Shown one piece after another: positions 41,809 through 49,699 of a stretch of 64,000 nt of DNA (positions are counted from its first letter, which is position 1; every line of letters starts with the position of its first letter). Under the pieces are notes generated by a model that was not told where the DNA came from, searched no databases, and saw nothing but the letters and a program-made list of their open reading frames with translations. The stretch lies in NCBI GenBank assembly GCA_965247915.1, contig OZ252048.1, positions 930,001-994,000 of the forward strand, given 5' to 3'. The DNA is from JAKZRT01 sp965247915 (GTDB lineage: Bacteria > Pseudomonadota > Alphaproteobacteria > Rhodobacterales > Rhodobacteraceae). The position numbers and the translations under genes were made by a program.

Positions 41809-42616
41809 GTCTGAAAAACCCCCCTGCGACCACGTGGAGACGGGCCCGTGTGCTCAGCGCCGCCGGGCGGTTCCCTGGTTTCCTGCCCCGCGTGTGCTTC
41901 TGCTGGTCGCGCTCGGTATGTTGTTTTTGCTCGTATTGCCGGTCGCCGCTGAGGCCGACGACACGATCTTCGGGGACGAGTCCCCGCTCAAGAAATTCAT
42001 CGGGTTCATCACGGGCATCTTCGCCTATATGCTGGTGATCGTCGGCACGGTGGTGACGCTCGGCGGTCTGATCCTCGGCAGCGACATGAGCGGGTTTGCG
42101 CGGCGCGCGCCGGTGGTGGTCGTCGCCGGCGCGGTCCTGATCATGGCCAACACGATGGTCGAGAAGCTCTTTACCGCGAGCGCTGGTGCCGAAATCCCGC
42201 CCGACATGGTGCCCCTGTTTTTCGATCTGCTGGTCGGGATCCGCCCATGACCGACCGCGCCCTTCCCTGCGCCACGGCGCTTGCGCTCCTCATGATGAGC
42301 GCGGCTTCCGCTGCCGGGCAGGACGGGGCCCGGCCCGAGGGCATCGGCTCCGATCTGATTGCGGTCACGGACGGTGGTGTGCCGCCTGAGGAGAGTCCTG
42401 GCGGCCCACCGGACGAAGCCGCAACGCAGGACGCGCCACCCGACGCCGCAGGCCCGCGTATCGTCATGGAACAGGATCCCGCCACAGGCGCCGCCGTGCG
42501 GGCGGACGTCAACGAAACGGGGACCAACGCAGACCCGGTGCCGACGGAGCAGGTGACCGACACACCCGCTCCCGAAGAGAACCGGCCTGATGCGACCGGA
42601 ACCGTAGAGGTCGCGA
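41732..42616. repeat. Tandem duplication, unit 2
   Basis: An 885-bp copy of 40829-41731; the 18-bp shortfall lies inside trbC. Differences cluster in two short patches of the pilin gene; elsewhere only scattered changes are visible, such as Arg to Ser in the trbB tail. Confidence 0.92.
41798..42250 (+). CDS. trbC: TrbC/VirB2-family pilin, variant 2
   Basis: 150 residues, same leader and membrane helices as variant 1. The mature N-terminus reads AAEADDTIFGDESPL and the end reads IMANTMVEKLFTASAG. Both membrane helices and the loop between them are conserved, so it should assemble. Two different pilins from adjacent genes could give mixed pili or be alternatives, for example against pilus-specific phage. 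Confidence 0.85.
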   Translation: MRFESEKPPCDHVETGPCAQRRRAVPWFPAPRVLLLVALGMLFLLVLPVAAEADDTIFGDESPLKKFIGFITGIFAYMLVIVGTVVTLGGLILGSDMSGFARRAPVVVVAGAVLIMANTMVEKLFTASAGAEIPPDMVPLFFDLLVGIRP

Positions 42617-43593
42617 CCCCGGAGAGCACGACAGCAACGGCCGTCCGCGGGCTTCTCACCGATCTCTGGCGCGACGCGGTGGCCGCCGGCGAGACCACGC
42701 TCGGCTTCGAGGTCTGGCTGGCGGAGACGCTGGGCGTCGGGACCGGTGCCGCCCCGGCGACGGATAGCCCGGACGCGTCCCTGCCCGGCGACCAGGCGGG
42801 CCGCACCCGGGCGGTCTCGGAGCGCTGGCTCGCGCGCGCAGGCCCGGTGGCCCTTGGCGAGGCGGGCCGTGTGGTGACGGTCTTCGGCGCGGCGATCCCC
42901 ACCGCCTTCTGCTCACCGCTCACCGTCTGCGTGATCGAACTGGAGCCCGGCGAGGTCCTGACAGACGCGCCGTCCTGGGGCGATGCGGTGCGCTGGCAGG
43001 TGGTGGCCAAGAAACAGGGGGCCGGGACCGTGCTGCTGGAAGTCAAGCCCGCCGAGGATGCCGCGATCACCAATCTCGTGATCCCGACCGACCGGCGGCT
43101 CTACACCATCCGCCTCGTCAATGACGCCGGGGTCCACACCCCCATCCTCGCCTTCTCCTATCCCGACACCGTGGCCCGGCGGGCCGAGGCGGCGATCGCC
43201 GCGCGGGAGGTCGGGGAGACGGCGGCGGCCGAGGCCGGGGCGACCGCCAGTGCCGCCGCGGCGGCCGTGCGCCGGGACGAGCTTGACCGCAGCGGCGTGG
43301 AGACCGAACGGGGCCGGGTACCGGCCTCGGAGCTCGACTTAGGCTTCCGGGTCGATGGCCGCGCGCCGTTCCGGCCCGTCCGCGTCTTCGCCGATAGCGC
43401 GAAGACCTATATCGATCTGCCGCCCCGCTACCGGGGCGCGCTTCCCGCGATCGTCGCCGGTCCCGGCGAGACCAATGCCGCGCTCAATACGCGCGTGGGC
43501 GAGAACGGCACAAGGCTTATCGCCGACCGGGTGATCGCGGATATCTGGCTGCAATCGGGCAAGACCCGCGTGCGCATCCGGAGGGGGCCGTGA
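42247..43593 (+). CDS. trbG: Conjugal transfer protein TrbG (VirB9 family)
   Basis: 448 residues: signal peptide (ALPCATALALLMMSAASAAGQ), a long acidic Pro-rich spacer, then the VirB9/TrbG domain with VVTVFGAAIPTAFCSPLTVCVIELEPGEVL, VVAKKQGAGTVLLEVKP, RRLYTIRLVNDAG, and the C-terminal lobe FRPVRVFADSAKTYIDLPPRYRGALP to LWLQ-like IWLQSGKTRVRI. It forms the outer-membrane core complex with TrbH and TrbI. Longer than usual (about 300) because of the spacer. Overlaps trbC2 by ATGA. Confidence 0.87.
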   Translation: MTDRALPCATALALLMMSAASAAGQDGARPEGIGSDLIAVTDGGVPPEESPGGPPDEAATQDAPPDAAGPRIVMEQDPATGAAVRADVNETGTNADPVPTEQVTDTPAPEENRPDATGTVEVATPESTTATAVRGLLTDLWRDAVAAGETTLGFEVWLAETLGVGTGAAPATDSPDASLPGDQAGRTRAVSERWLARAGPVALGEAGRVVTVFGAAIPTAFCSPLTVCVIELEPGEVLTDAPSWGDAVRWQVVAKKQGAGTVLLEVKPAEDAAITNLVIPTDRRLYTIRLVNDAGVHTPILAFSYPDTVARRAEAAIAAREVGETAAAEAGATASAAAAAVRRDELDRSGVETERGRVPASELDLGFRVDGRAPFRPVRVFADSAKTYIDLPPRYRGALPAIVAGPGETNAALNTRVGENGTRLIADRVIADIWLQSGKTRVRIRRGP

Positions 43594-44162
43594 GTACGAA
43601 CATGAGCGAGCTTTCCGATTTCCTCGGCTGGGCGCATGTCATCGCCGCCACGCTTTTCGGCGGGGGCCTCGTGACCGCCGTCCTGGCGTGGCGCGCATGG
43701 GCCGGGCGCGCCGTCCCGGCGTTTCGCGCCAAACCGCTCCTGAACCGGCCGGAAGGCAAACTTTACCGGATGGTCGAGCACCGTTTGCCCGGGGGCTACC
43801 GGCTGATGGCGCAGGTCTCCTATGGCGAGATGCTCGCATCCTCCGACCGGGGGCGGTATTTCGCGATCAACGCGCGGCGCGCGGACTTGGCCATCTGCGA
43901 CCGCGCCTTCAACGTCATTGCCGTCATCGAATACCAGGGCCGGGGCCATGGCGGCTTCAGCACAGAAGCCGCGCTCCGGAGCCACCGGAGCGATATCCGC
44001 AAGCGTCGGGCGCTGGACGAGGCCGGGATTGCGCTGATCGAGATCCGGAAGACCGTCGACCAGACCACGGTCAGCGAGGCGCTGGCCCGGGTCTTCCCCG
44101 AGCCGGACACAGCGCGCGAGAAGCCCGATATCCGGAGGCCCGATCCGGGAGACGAGACATGA
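43590..44162 (+). CDS. DUF2726 protein with PD-(D/E)XK-like core
   Basis: 190 residues from GTG 43590 (GTGA overlap with trbG; ATG 43602 is an alternative). A membrane helix (AHVIAATLFGGGLVTAVLAWRAW) is followed by a DUF2726 domain: LYRMVEHRLPGGYRLMAQVSYGEML, then ADLAICDRAFNVIAVIEYQGRGHGG, where Asp, Glu and Gln match a nuclease-like core, and KRRALDEAGIALIEI. Other DUF2726 proteins carry topoisomerase-type zinc ribbons. A membrane-tethered nuclease-like protein in a trb operon is unusual. Confidence 0.72.
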   Translation: MSTNMSELSDFLGWAHVIAATLFGGGLVTAVLAWRAWAGRAVPAFRAKPLLNRPEGKLYRMVEHRLPGGYRLMAQVSYGEMLASSDRGRYFAINARRADLAICDRAFNVIAVIEYQGRGHGGFSTEAALRSHRSDIRKRRALDEAGIALIEIRKTVDQTTVSEALARVFPEPDTAREKPDIRRPDPGDET

Positions 44163-44740
44163 GCGCCTCTGACTTTCGCCTCAGCGCTTGCGGGAGCCTT
44201 GCTGGCGGGATGCCGTTCGGGATGCGCGCCCTGCTGCGCCCCGCCGCGCTCCTTGCCGCGCTCACGCTTCTGGCGGGCTGTGCTGGTGGACCGTTCTCTG
44301 CCTCCGAAGCGATCAACCGTACCGGCGGGGACGACGTTGTGATCTCGCTCACGCCTGCGCGGGTCACGGAGGCACAGGCCTGCGCTATCGGCTACGATCT
44401 GGCGCGGGCGATCCATGCCCATGTCTCACTCAGGCGCACGGTGATCCTCGCGCCCCGCCGCGTCAGCGACTGCGAGCGCCATACGCTCACGTATCTTCGC
44501 CGCGCGGGCTTCCGCATCGACGAGACCGGAGGGACCGGAGCGCGCCTGACCATCGCGCTGGACCGCGCGGGACACGACGCCACCGGCCAGCCCCTTGTCT
44601 CGGCCGTCGCCGGGATCGGGGGTGATCTGCGCATCGCCCGGCCCTATCGCCTGGTGCGCACCGGGGTGATCGCCGCCGGGCCGGTCTCGATTCAGCATCT
44701 CAATCCGAACACATATAACACACGGGAGGCGGGCTCATGA
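44159..44740 (+). CDS. trbH: TrbH-like lipoprotein
   Basis: 193 residues. A lipobox, LLAALTLLAGC, follows a leader whose best start may be the internal ATG 44222, close to the hydrophobic segment. The mature part has a TrbH-like domain: ARVTEAQACAIGYDLARAIHAHVSLRRTVIL, FRIDETGG and YRLVRTGVIAAGPVSI. TrbH is the small lipoprotein of P-type transfer systems, equivalent to VirB7, and stabilises TrbG at the outer membrane. Overlaps trbE by ATGA. Confidence 0.65.
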   Translation: MSASDFRLSACGSLAGGMPFGMRALLRPAALLAALTLLAGCAGGPFSASEAINRTGGDDVVISLTPARVTEAQACAIGYDLARAIHAHVSLRRTVILAPRRVSDCERHTLTYLRRAGFRIDETGGTGARLTIALDRAGHDATGQPLVSAVAGIGGDLRIARPYRLVRTGVIAAGPVSIQHLNPNTYNTREAGS

Positions 44741-47084
44741 TCGCCGCCCGCTTCCGCGATATCGTCGCCTGGGATGCGCTGGTGGCCCCTGGCGTGGTGG
44801 TTGGGAAGGACGGCTCGCTTCTCGCGGCCTGGGCGTTGCGGGGAATCGACACGGGGCGGTTCTCGCTCGAGGCGCAGCAGGCGCTCCGGGGCGAGCTGGC
44901 GCGGGGGCTGTCGGCGCTGAGGAGTGGCGAGACGCTCTGGACGGTCTGGCAGCGCAGGCCCTGGATGCCCGCCCCGCTTCTGGCCGAGACCGGCGACGAC
45001 GCGCTGGATATTCTGGCGGTGGAGACCAACGCCATCTTCGCCGAGCCCGGTCTTGTCTGGCAGGACAGCTTCACGCTCTGGCTGCACGCGGCGCCGGAGG
45101 GACCCCTCACCACAGCGCTTGAGAGCTTCGGGGCGCGGCGGCGGCTCATCGAGGGCTGGTTCGACCCCGTGCTCGGGCTCACCCGCGCCGATGCGCCATC
45201 GGATACCCCATACCCGGCGGAGATCATCCGCAAGCTGGCCGGCCTGGCCGGTGTGCCGCGCCCCGCACCCCGCCTCGGCGGGCTGCCCATCGCGCTCGAT
45301 GCGCTGATCGCCCCCGATCTCGATCAGCGCCATGCGGACGGGCCGATCACGTGTTCGGGACGCCCGCTGGCGGTGATGACGTTGTCGGGCGAACGCGAGG
45401 ACTATGCCCCGGCTCCGCTCGAGCCGTTGCAGAACCTGCCGCTGGCCTTCACCTGGGTGACCCGCTACCGCGCATTGTCGCGCGGCGGGGCGCGCAGGAA
45501 ACTCTTCCGGAAACGCAAGGAACTCAAGCAGTCGGCGGCGGATTTCGCGGCCAACATCGAAGGCTCCGGCACCGGCGACAGGAGCGTCTATGGCGACCGG
45601 CTGGTGGCCGAGACCGAGATCACCCGGGAGGCGATCGAGCGCGGCGAGGAGGGCCATGGAGACTATCTCTCCGTGCTGACGATCTTCGGGGACCCAGGTG
45701 CCCCGCCCGAGAGCCTGACCCCGGCGGTGCAAAACCTTCGCGAGGCGGTGCAGCGGACCGGGTTCGTGCTCCGCCACGAGGGCGCGGGCGCGGTGGCGAC
45801 CTGGCTCGCCACCCTGCCCGGCCATGCCAATCCCCTGCCCCGCGAGGTGATGGTGCGCGCCCAGGTGATGGCCGATTGTAGCCCCGTCCGCGGGCTTGCC
45901 CCCGGCGCGCGCCACTGCCCCTCGCCGCTCCTGCCCCCGGAGACCCCGGCGCTTCTGCCCGCGATGACCTCTGCGGGCACGCTGCATCACCTGAACCTCC
46001 ATGTGGGCGATGTCGGCCATACGCTGGTCTTCGGACCCACCGGCACCGGCAAGTCGGTGCTGCTCGGCCATCTCGCGGCGGCCTGGCTGCGCAACCCAGG
46101 CGCGCAGGTCATCGCCTTCGACCGGGGCCGGTCGTTGCGCTACGCCACCGCCGCGCTCGGCGGTCTCTGGCTGGAGCCCGGAACCCCCGGCGAAGGTGTG
46201 GCCCCACTGGCGCATATCGCCCGGCTCGGCACACCCTGGGCGCTCGGCTGGGTCACCGAGATGCTGCGCCGGGGTCTCGGTCGTCGGCCCGGCCCTGACG
46301 AGACCCGCGAACTGGCGCGGCGATCGCGCATCTGGGCGCCAGCCCCGCGCCGACGCTGGAAAGGCTTCGGGACCTCGTGCAGGACAGGGTAATCCGCACG
46401 GTGCTCGACGGCTGGGTCAAGGGCCCCCGCGCGGGCACGTTCGAAAGCGCCAGTGCCCTCGATGTCGGTGCGGCGCTGGCCGGCGCCCGCCTCACCGTTT
46501 TCGAGACCGGGCCGCTCATCGAGGCGGACGAGGACATCACCGTGCTCACGCTCGATTATATTTTCGCCGAGGTGGCCACGCGCTTCGACGGGCGGCCCAC
46601 ACTCATCGTGATCGACGAGGCCTGGAAGCTTCTGAGCCATGCGATCTTCGCCGACCGCCTCCGCTCCCGGCTGAAGGAGGGGCGGAAGAAGAACGTCGCG
46701 CTCCTGATGGCCACGCAATCGGTGAGCGATGCGGCGCGCGCGGCGATCACCGCCGATCTGGTCGAAAGCTGCCCGACCCGGCTCTATCTCGCCAACCCCA
46801 CGGCGGCGACGGCCGCACAAGCCCCGGACTATCGGGCGCTCGGGCTGGAGCCGGACCGGATCGAGGCGGTGGTGAAACTCCGGCGCAAGACGCAACTCAT
46901 GATGGTGCAGGACGGTTGCGCGCGGGTGTTGTCGCTCCCTCTGGGGCCCTACGCGCTCTCGATCCTCGGACACACCAGCACGACCGAGAGCGCAAGCGCG
47001 GCGGCGCGCGCCGCCGCCGATCCGGACTTTTGGAAGGCGGATCTTGCCGCGCTCAACGCCCGGGAGACCGAAGCGGCAGAATGA
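44737..47084 (+). pseudogene. trbE: TrbE/VirB4 ATPase gene with a single-base frameshift
   Basis: Together about 780 residues. The first frame (44737-46392) carries the VirB4 N-terminal domain and Walker A GPTGTGKSVLLGHL near residue 432. The second (from about 46320 to 47084) carries Walker B TLIVIDEAWKLL, the Arg/Gln region NVALLMATQSVSDAAR and the C-terminus. Near 46320 the first frame reads ELARRSRIWAP while the other continues AIAHLGASPAPTLERL; adding one G to GG restores ELARAIAHLG. The largest transfer ATPase is thus split unless the base is an error. Confidence 0.85.
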
Positions 47085-47168
47085 AGCACGGACGAGCTCG
47101 TGAAGGAGAACGTGATGCGAAAGAGAGAGACCCAAAGGATGGCGTTACCGGAGAGAGGGAGAAAGACG

Positions 47169-47999
47169 ATGGGTACGTGGAAACCCGGGAGCGTTCGCTG
47201 GCTGGCGCTGGCGCTTGCCACTGCACTGGCCACCACACTGGCCCCCTTGTCCGCGCCTGCCGGCCCGGCCGTCGGAGGCGCGACCGAATGGACCCAGCTT
47301 TTTAACAATGCCGAACTGGGCGTGATCGCCGGGCTCGAAAGCCGCATACTCTCCACCGAGACGCAGAGCCTCCTGAAACAGACCCGGCAACTGGCCACGC
47401 AAATCCGCGCCTACGAGATCATGCAGCGCAATATCAAACATCTGCCCGAACAACATCAGCGCGCTGCTCTTGGGTCGGTCCTGCGGCTCCGCGGGATCGC
47501 CTCCGAGGCCGGGGCCATCGCGCATTCGGGCCAGTCGCTTGACCGGTTCCTGCGCTCGGGACTGATCACCGATCCGCTCTACGAACGGGACGGGCTCGAC
47601 CGCGCGCGGATATCGGAGCGCTACGACGACTGGCAGAGCCAGTGGCAGGCGAGTCTCGGGACCGGGCTCGGGGTCGCCGGAGCGACCATGGCCGATGCCG
47701 AAAGCGAGGCCAGGCTTCTCGATCTCATCACCCGGCGCTTTGGCACCGAGACCGGCCAGATGCAGGTCCTGCAGGGGGCCAACCAGCTCGCCGCCTCGAT
47801 GGCGCGGCAGTTGACGGGGCTCAGGGCCATCACCGCCACCCAGGTCGAACAGAACGGCATCGCCTGGTCGCGGGTGCTGGCGGACATGGACCGCAAGGAG
47901 GCAGCCGAGCGGCGCCAGGAACGCGAGGTCCACGAAATCCTTGAGGCGCTTGAGGCCGCGCCCCCTGGCCGCACGCTTGAGGAAATCTTCCTTGATTGA
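47169..47999 (+). CDS. trbJ: Conjugal transfer protein TrbJ (VirB5-like)
   Basis: 276 residues: signal peptide (WLALALATALATTLAPLSAPAG), then a mainly helical domain with ATEWTQLFNNAELGVIAGLESRILSTETQSLLKQTRQL, and ANQLAASMARQLTGLRAITATQVEQNG near the end, typical of TrbJ. Periplasmic or minor pilus component, related in role to VirB5. The ATG at 47169 has GGGAGAAAG upstream and starts at the signal peptide; the frame to 47100 runs over the trbE 3' flank. Confidence 0.86.
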   Translation: MGTWKPGSVRWLALALATALATTLAPLSAPAGPAVGGATEWTQLFNNAELGVIAGLESRILSTETQSLLKQTRQLATQIRAYEIMQRNIKHLPEQHQRAALGSVLRLRGIASEAGAIAHSGQSLDRFLRSGLITDPLYERDGLDRARISERYDDWQSQWQASLGTGLGVAGATMADAESEARLLDLITRRFGTETGQMQVLQGANQLAASMARQLTGLRAITATQVEQNGIAWSRVLADMDRKEAAERRQEREVHEILEALEAAPPGRTLEEIFLD

Positions 48000-48014
48000 G
48001 GAGAGAGAAAGGTA

Positions 48015-49235
48015 ATGACCCTTCACAGACCGATCATGTGGCGCAGCCCGTGCGCGTGGGCCGGAGCAGCCCTCGTCCTTGTTTTCCTTGCCTGTCTCGT
48101 TTGGCCCGGGGGGGCGCTGGCGGAGCCGACGGCGGGGGCTATTGAAAACCTCGAAGCAATCGACGCCGCCAACGCCAACGCGGAGGCTGAGACCGGCTTC
48201 GTGCTTGACAGCGTCGTCGCCGAGATCAAACGCAGCTTTGACGGCGTGGGGAACCGGCTGGCCGATATGGCATGGGTCGCGCTTCTGTCGCTTCTGGTCG
48301 TCGACTTCGTGCTGCGCGCGGGCCGCGCCATCGTGGGCAACGAGGCGATCGCGGCCCTGATCCAGGGCTTTGCCTTCCAGATCGGCTTCGTGGGGCTGGT
48401 TTACGGCTTCATCTTCTTCGTGCCCGACTTCGTGGACTTCCTCGCCAAAACCGCTATCCGCATCGCCGGCGCAGCCGGCAGCCCGGAGGTCTCCGTCTCG
48501 GGCATTGTCGTGGACGGGCTCAGGCGCGCGGTCGGCTGGATCGGGGAGATCAGCGTCTGGAGCCCGGGATCGGTCTTCTTTGTCCTCGCCGCCGCCATCT
48601 CGGTGATCGTGCTTGCCATCACCGTCGCGATGTTGATCGTGATCTGGGCCGAGCTGTATCTCTGCGCGCTCGCCGGGCTGATCGCCTTGATGTTCGCCGG
48701 TCTCACCGAGACCCGGGACATCGCGCTTGGCTATATCAATTCGCTTGTCGGCAAGGCCTTCAAGCTGATGGGGCTCCTGATCATCGTCGCCGCGACCGGT
48801 GAGATGACCAGCGCGATGGCGCGCATGGACGGAGCCGGCTTCGGCGCGGCCATGGGCATGATTCTGATGCAGATCGTCTCCGTCGTCCTGATCCTCACGC
48901 TGCCGGGCACGCTTGAGAGGCTGGTGGGCGACAAGTTCGCCTCGAGGGCCGCCGAGGGCATCGGCAGGCTCGCCGGCGGCGCGGCCAGGGTGGCCACCGG
49001 GGCCGCGCTCGGGGCCGGGGCGGTGGGGGCGGCCCAGGCGGTCAGCCAGGGCGTTCAGGCGGCCAAAGCCGGGGCCGGTGCCGCCGTTATCGCCAAGGCC
49101 AGCGTGCAGGGCCTCGGTGCTGGAATCCGCGACGGCGGCATCGGGGCGGGCGGTATTGCGGCCCGCGGCGAAACGTTGAAGACGGCGGGACAAGAAATCG
49201 CGCGGCGGTTCGGGTATAGGGGCGGCGGCGGATGA
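48015..49235 (+). CDS. trbL: Conjugal transfer protein TrbL (VirB6 family)
   Basis: 406 residues: an N-terminal signal-like helix, a short periplasmic segment, then five or six membrane helices (MAWVALLSLLVVDFVLRAG; FAFQIGFVGLVYGFIFFVPDF; VIVLAITVAMLIVIWAELYLCALAGLIALMFAG; KLMGLLIIVAA; MILMQIVSVVLILTLPG) with the central YLCALAGLIALMFAGL typical of TrbL/VirB6. The C-terminal 90 residues are Ala/Gly-rich. Inner-membrane channel part of the transfer system. Overlaps trbF by ATGA. Confidence 0.87.
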   Translation: MTLHRPIMWRSPCAWAGAALVLVFLACLVWPGGALAEPTAGAIENLEAIDAANANAEAETGFVLDSVVAEIKRSFDGVGNRLADMAWVALLSLLVVDFVLRAGRAIVGNEAIAALIQGFAFQIGFVGLVYGFIFFVPDFVDFLAKTAIRIAGAAGSPEVSVSGIVVDGLRRAVGWIGEISVWSPGSVFFVLAAAISVIVLAITVAMLIVIWAELYLCALAGLIALMFAGLTETRDIALGYINSLVGKAFKLMGLLIIVAATGEMTSAMARMDGAGFGAAMGMILMQIVSVVLILTLPGTLERLVGDKFASRAAEGIGRLAGGAARVATGAALGAGAVGAAQAVSQGVQAAKAGAGAAVIAKASVQGLGAGIRDGGIGAGGIAARGETLKTAGQEIARRFGYRGGGG

Positions 49236-49699
49236 TCCCGCGTCAGGACACCAGCGCACGTGCGCTCTGGGAAGACCGGCATGGCACGCTTGCCATCGAG
49301 CGCGACCGCTGGCGGTGGGCGGCCTTCGGAGCACTCGCCTTCGCCGTCATCGCGCTGACCCTCGCCGTCTGGGCGGCGGTCTCCTCGCGCTATGTGCCCT
49401 ATATCGTCACGATCGACCGGATCAGCCAGCCCCGGGCCGCGCTCGCCCCGAAGACGGTCACCGACTGGCCCGACGCGGTGGTGCGTCACGAGATCGGAGC
49501 CTTCATCCGCGACTGGCGCTCGGTCTCGACAGATAGCGCGGTGATGCGCGGGCGGCTCCGGCGCATCCAGTATTTCCTGGAAGCCGGTTCGGCGGCGGAC
49601 GCCAGGATCGTCGCCTGGGCGCGCGACAATGATCCCTTCCGCCGGGCCGAGACGGAAACCGTCGATATCACGCTTGAGGGCGTGAACCTCGTGGGCGGG
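49232..49699 (+). CDS. trbF: TrbF/VirB8 N-terminal part, cut by IS copy 3
   Basis: 156 residues remain: ALWEDRHGTLAIERDRWRWAAFGALAFAVIALTLAVWAAVSSRYVPYIVTID is the cytoplasmic tail and single membrane helix of VirB8/TrbF, followed by the first half of the periplasmic NTF2-like domain (VRHEIGAFIRDWRSVSTDSAVM; AWARDNDPFRRAETE). The strand region after NLVGG is lost at the IS boundary. The truncated protein would lack the dimer and pilus contacts, so the transfer system is not complete. Confidence 0.85.

Noticed and set aside
44692..46215. 507-residue minus-strand open frame opposite trbE
   Set aside because: Same compositional shadow; trbE on the plus strand has ATPase motifs.
46320..46392. 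Programmed frameshift in trbE
   Set aside because: No slippery heptamer with a downstream structure was evident at the join, and VirB4-type ATPases are not known to need one; a lost G is simpler.
47145..49334. 729-residue minus-strand open frame opposite trbJ and trbL
   Set aside because: Antisense shadow in GC-rich DNA: rich in Arg, Gly, Asp and His, no recognisable domain, and lies opposite two well-supported trb genes.
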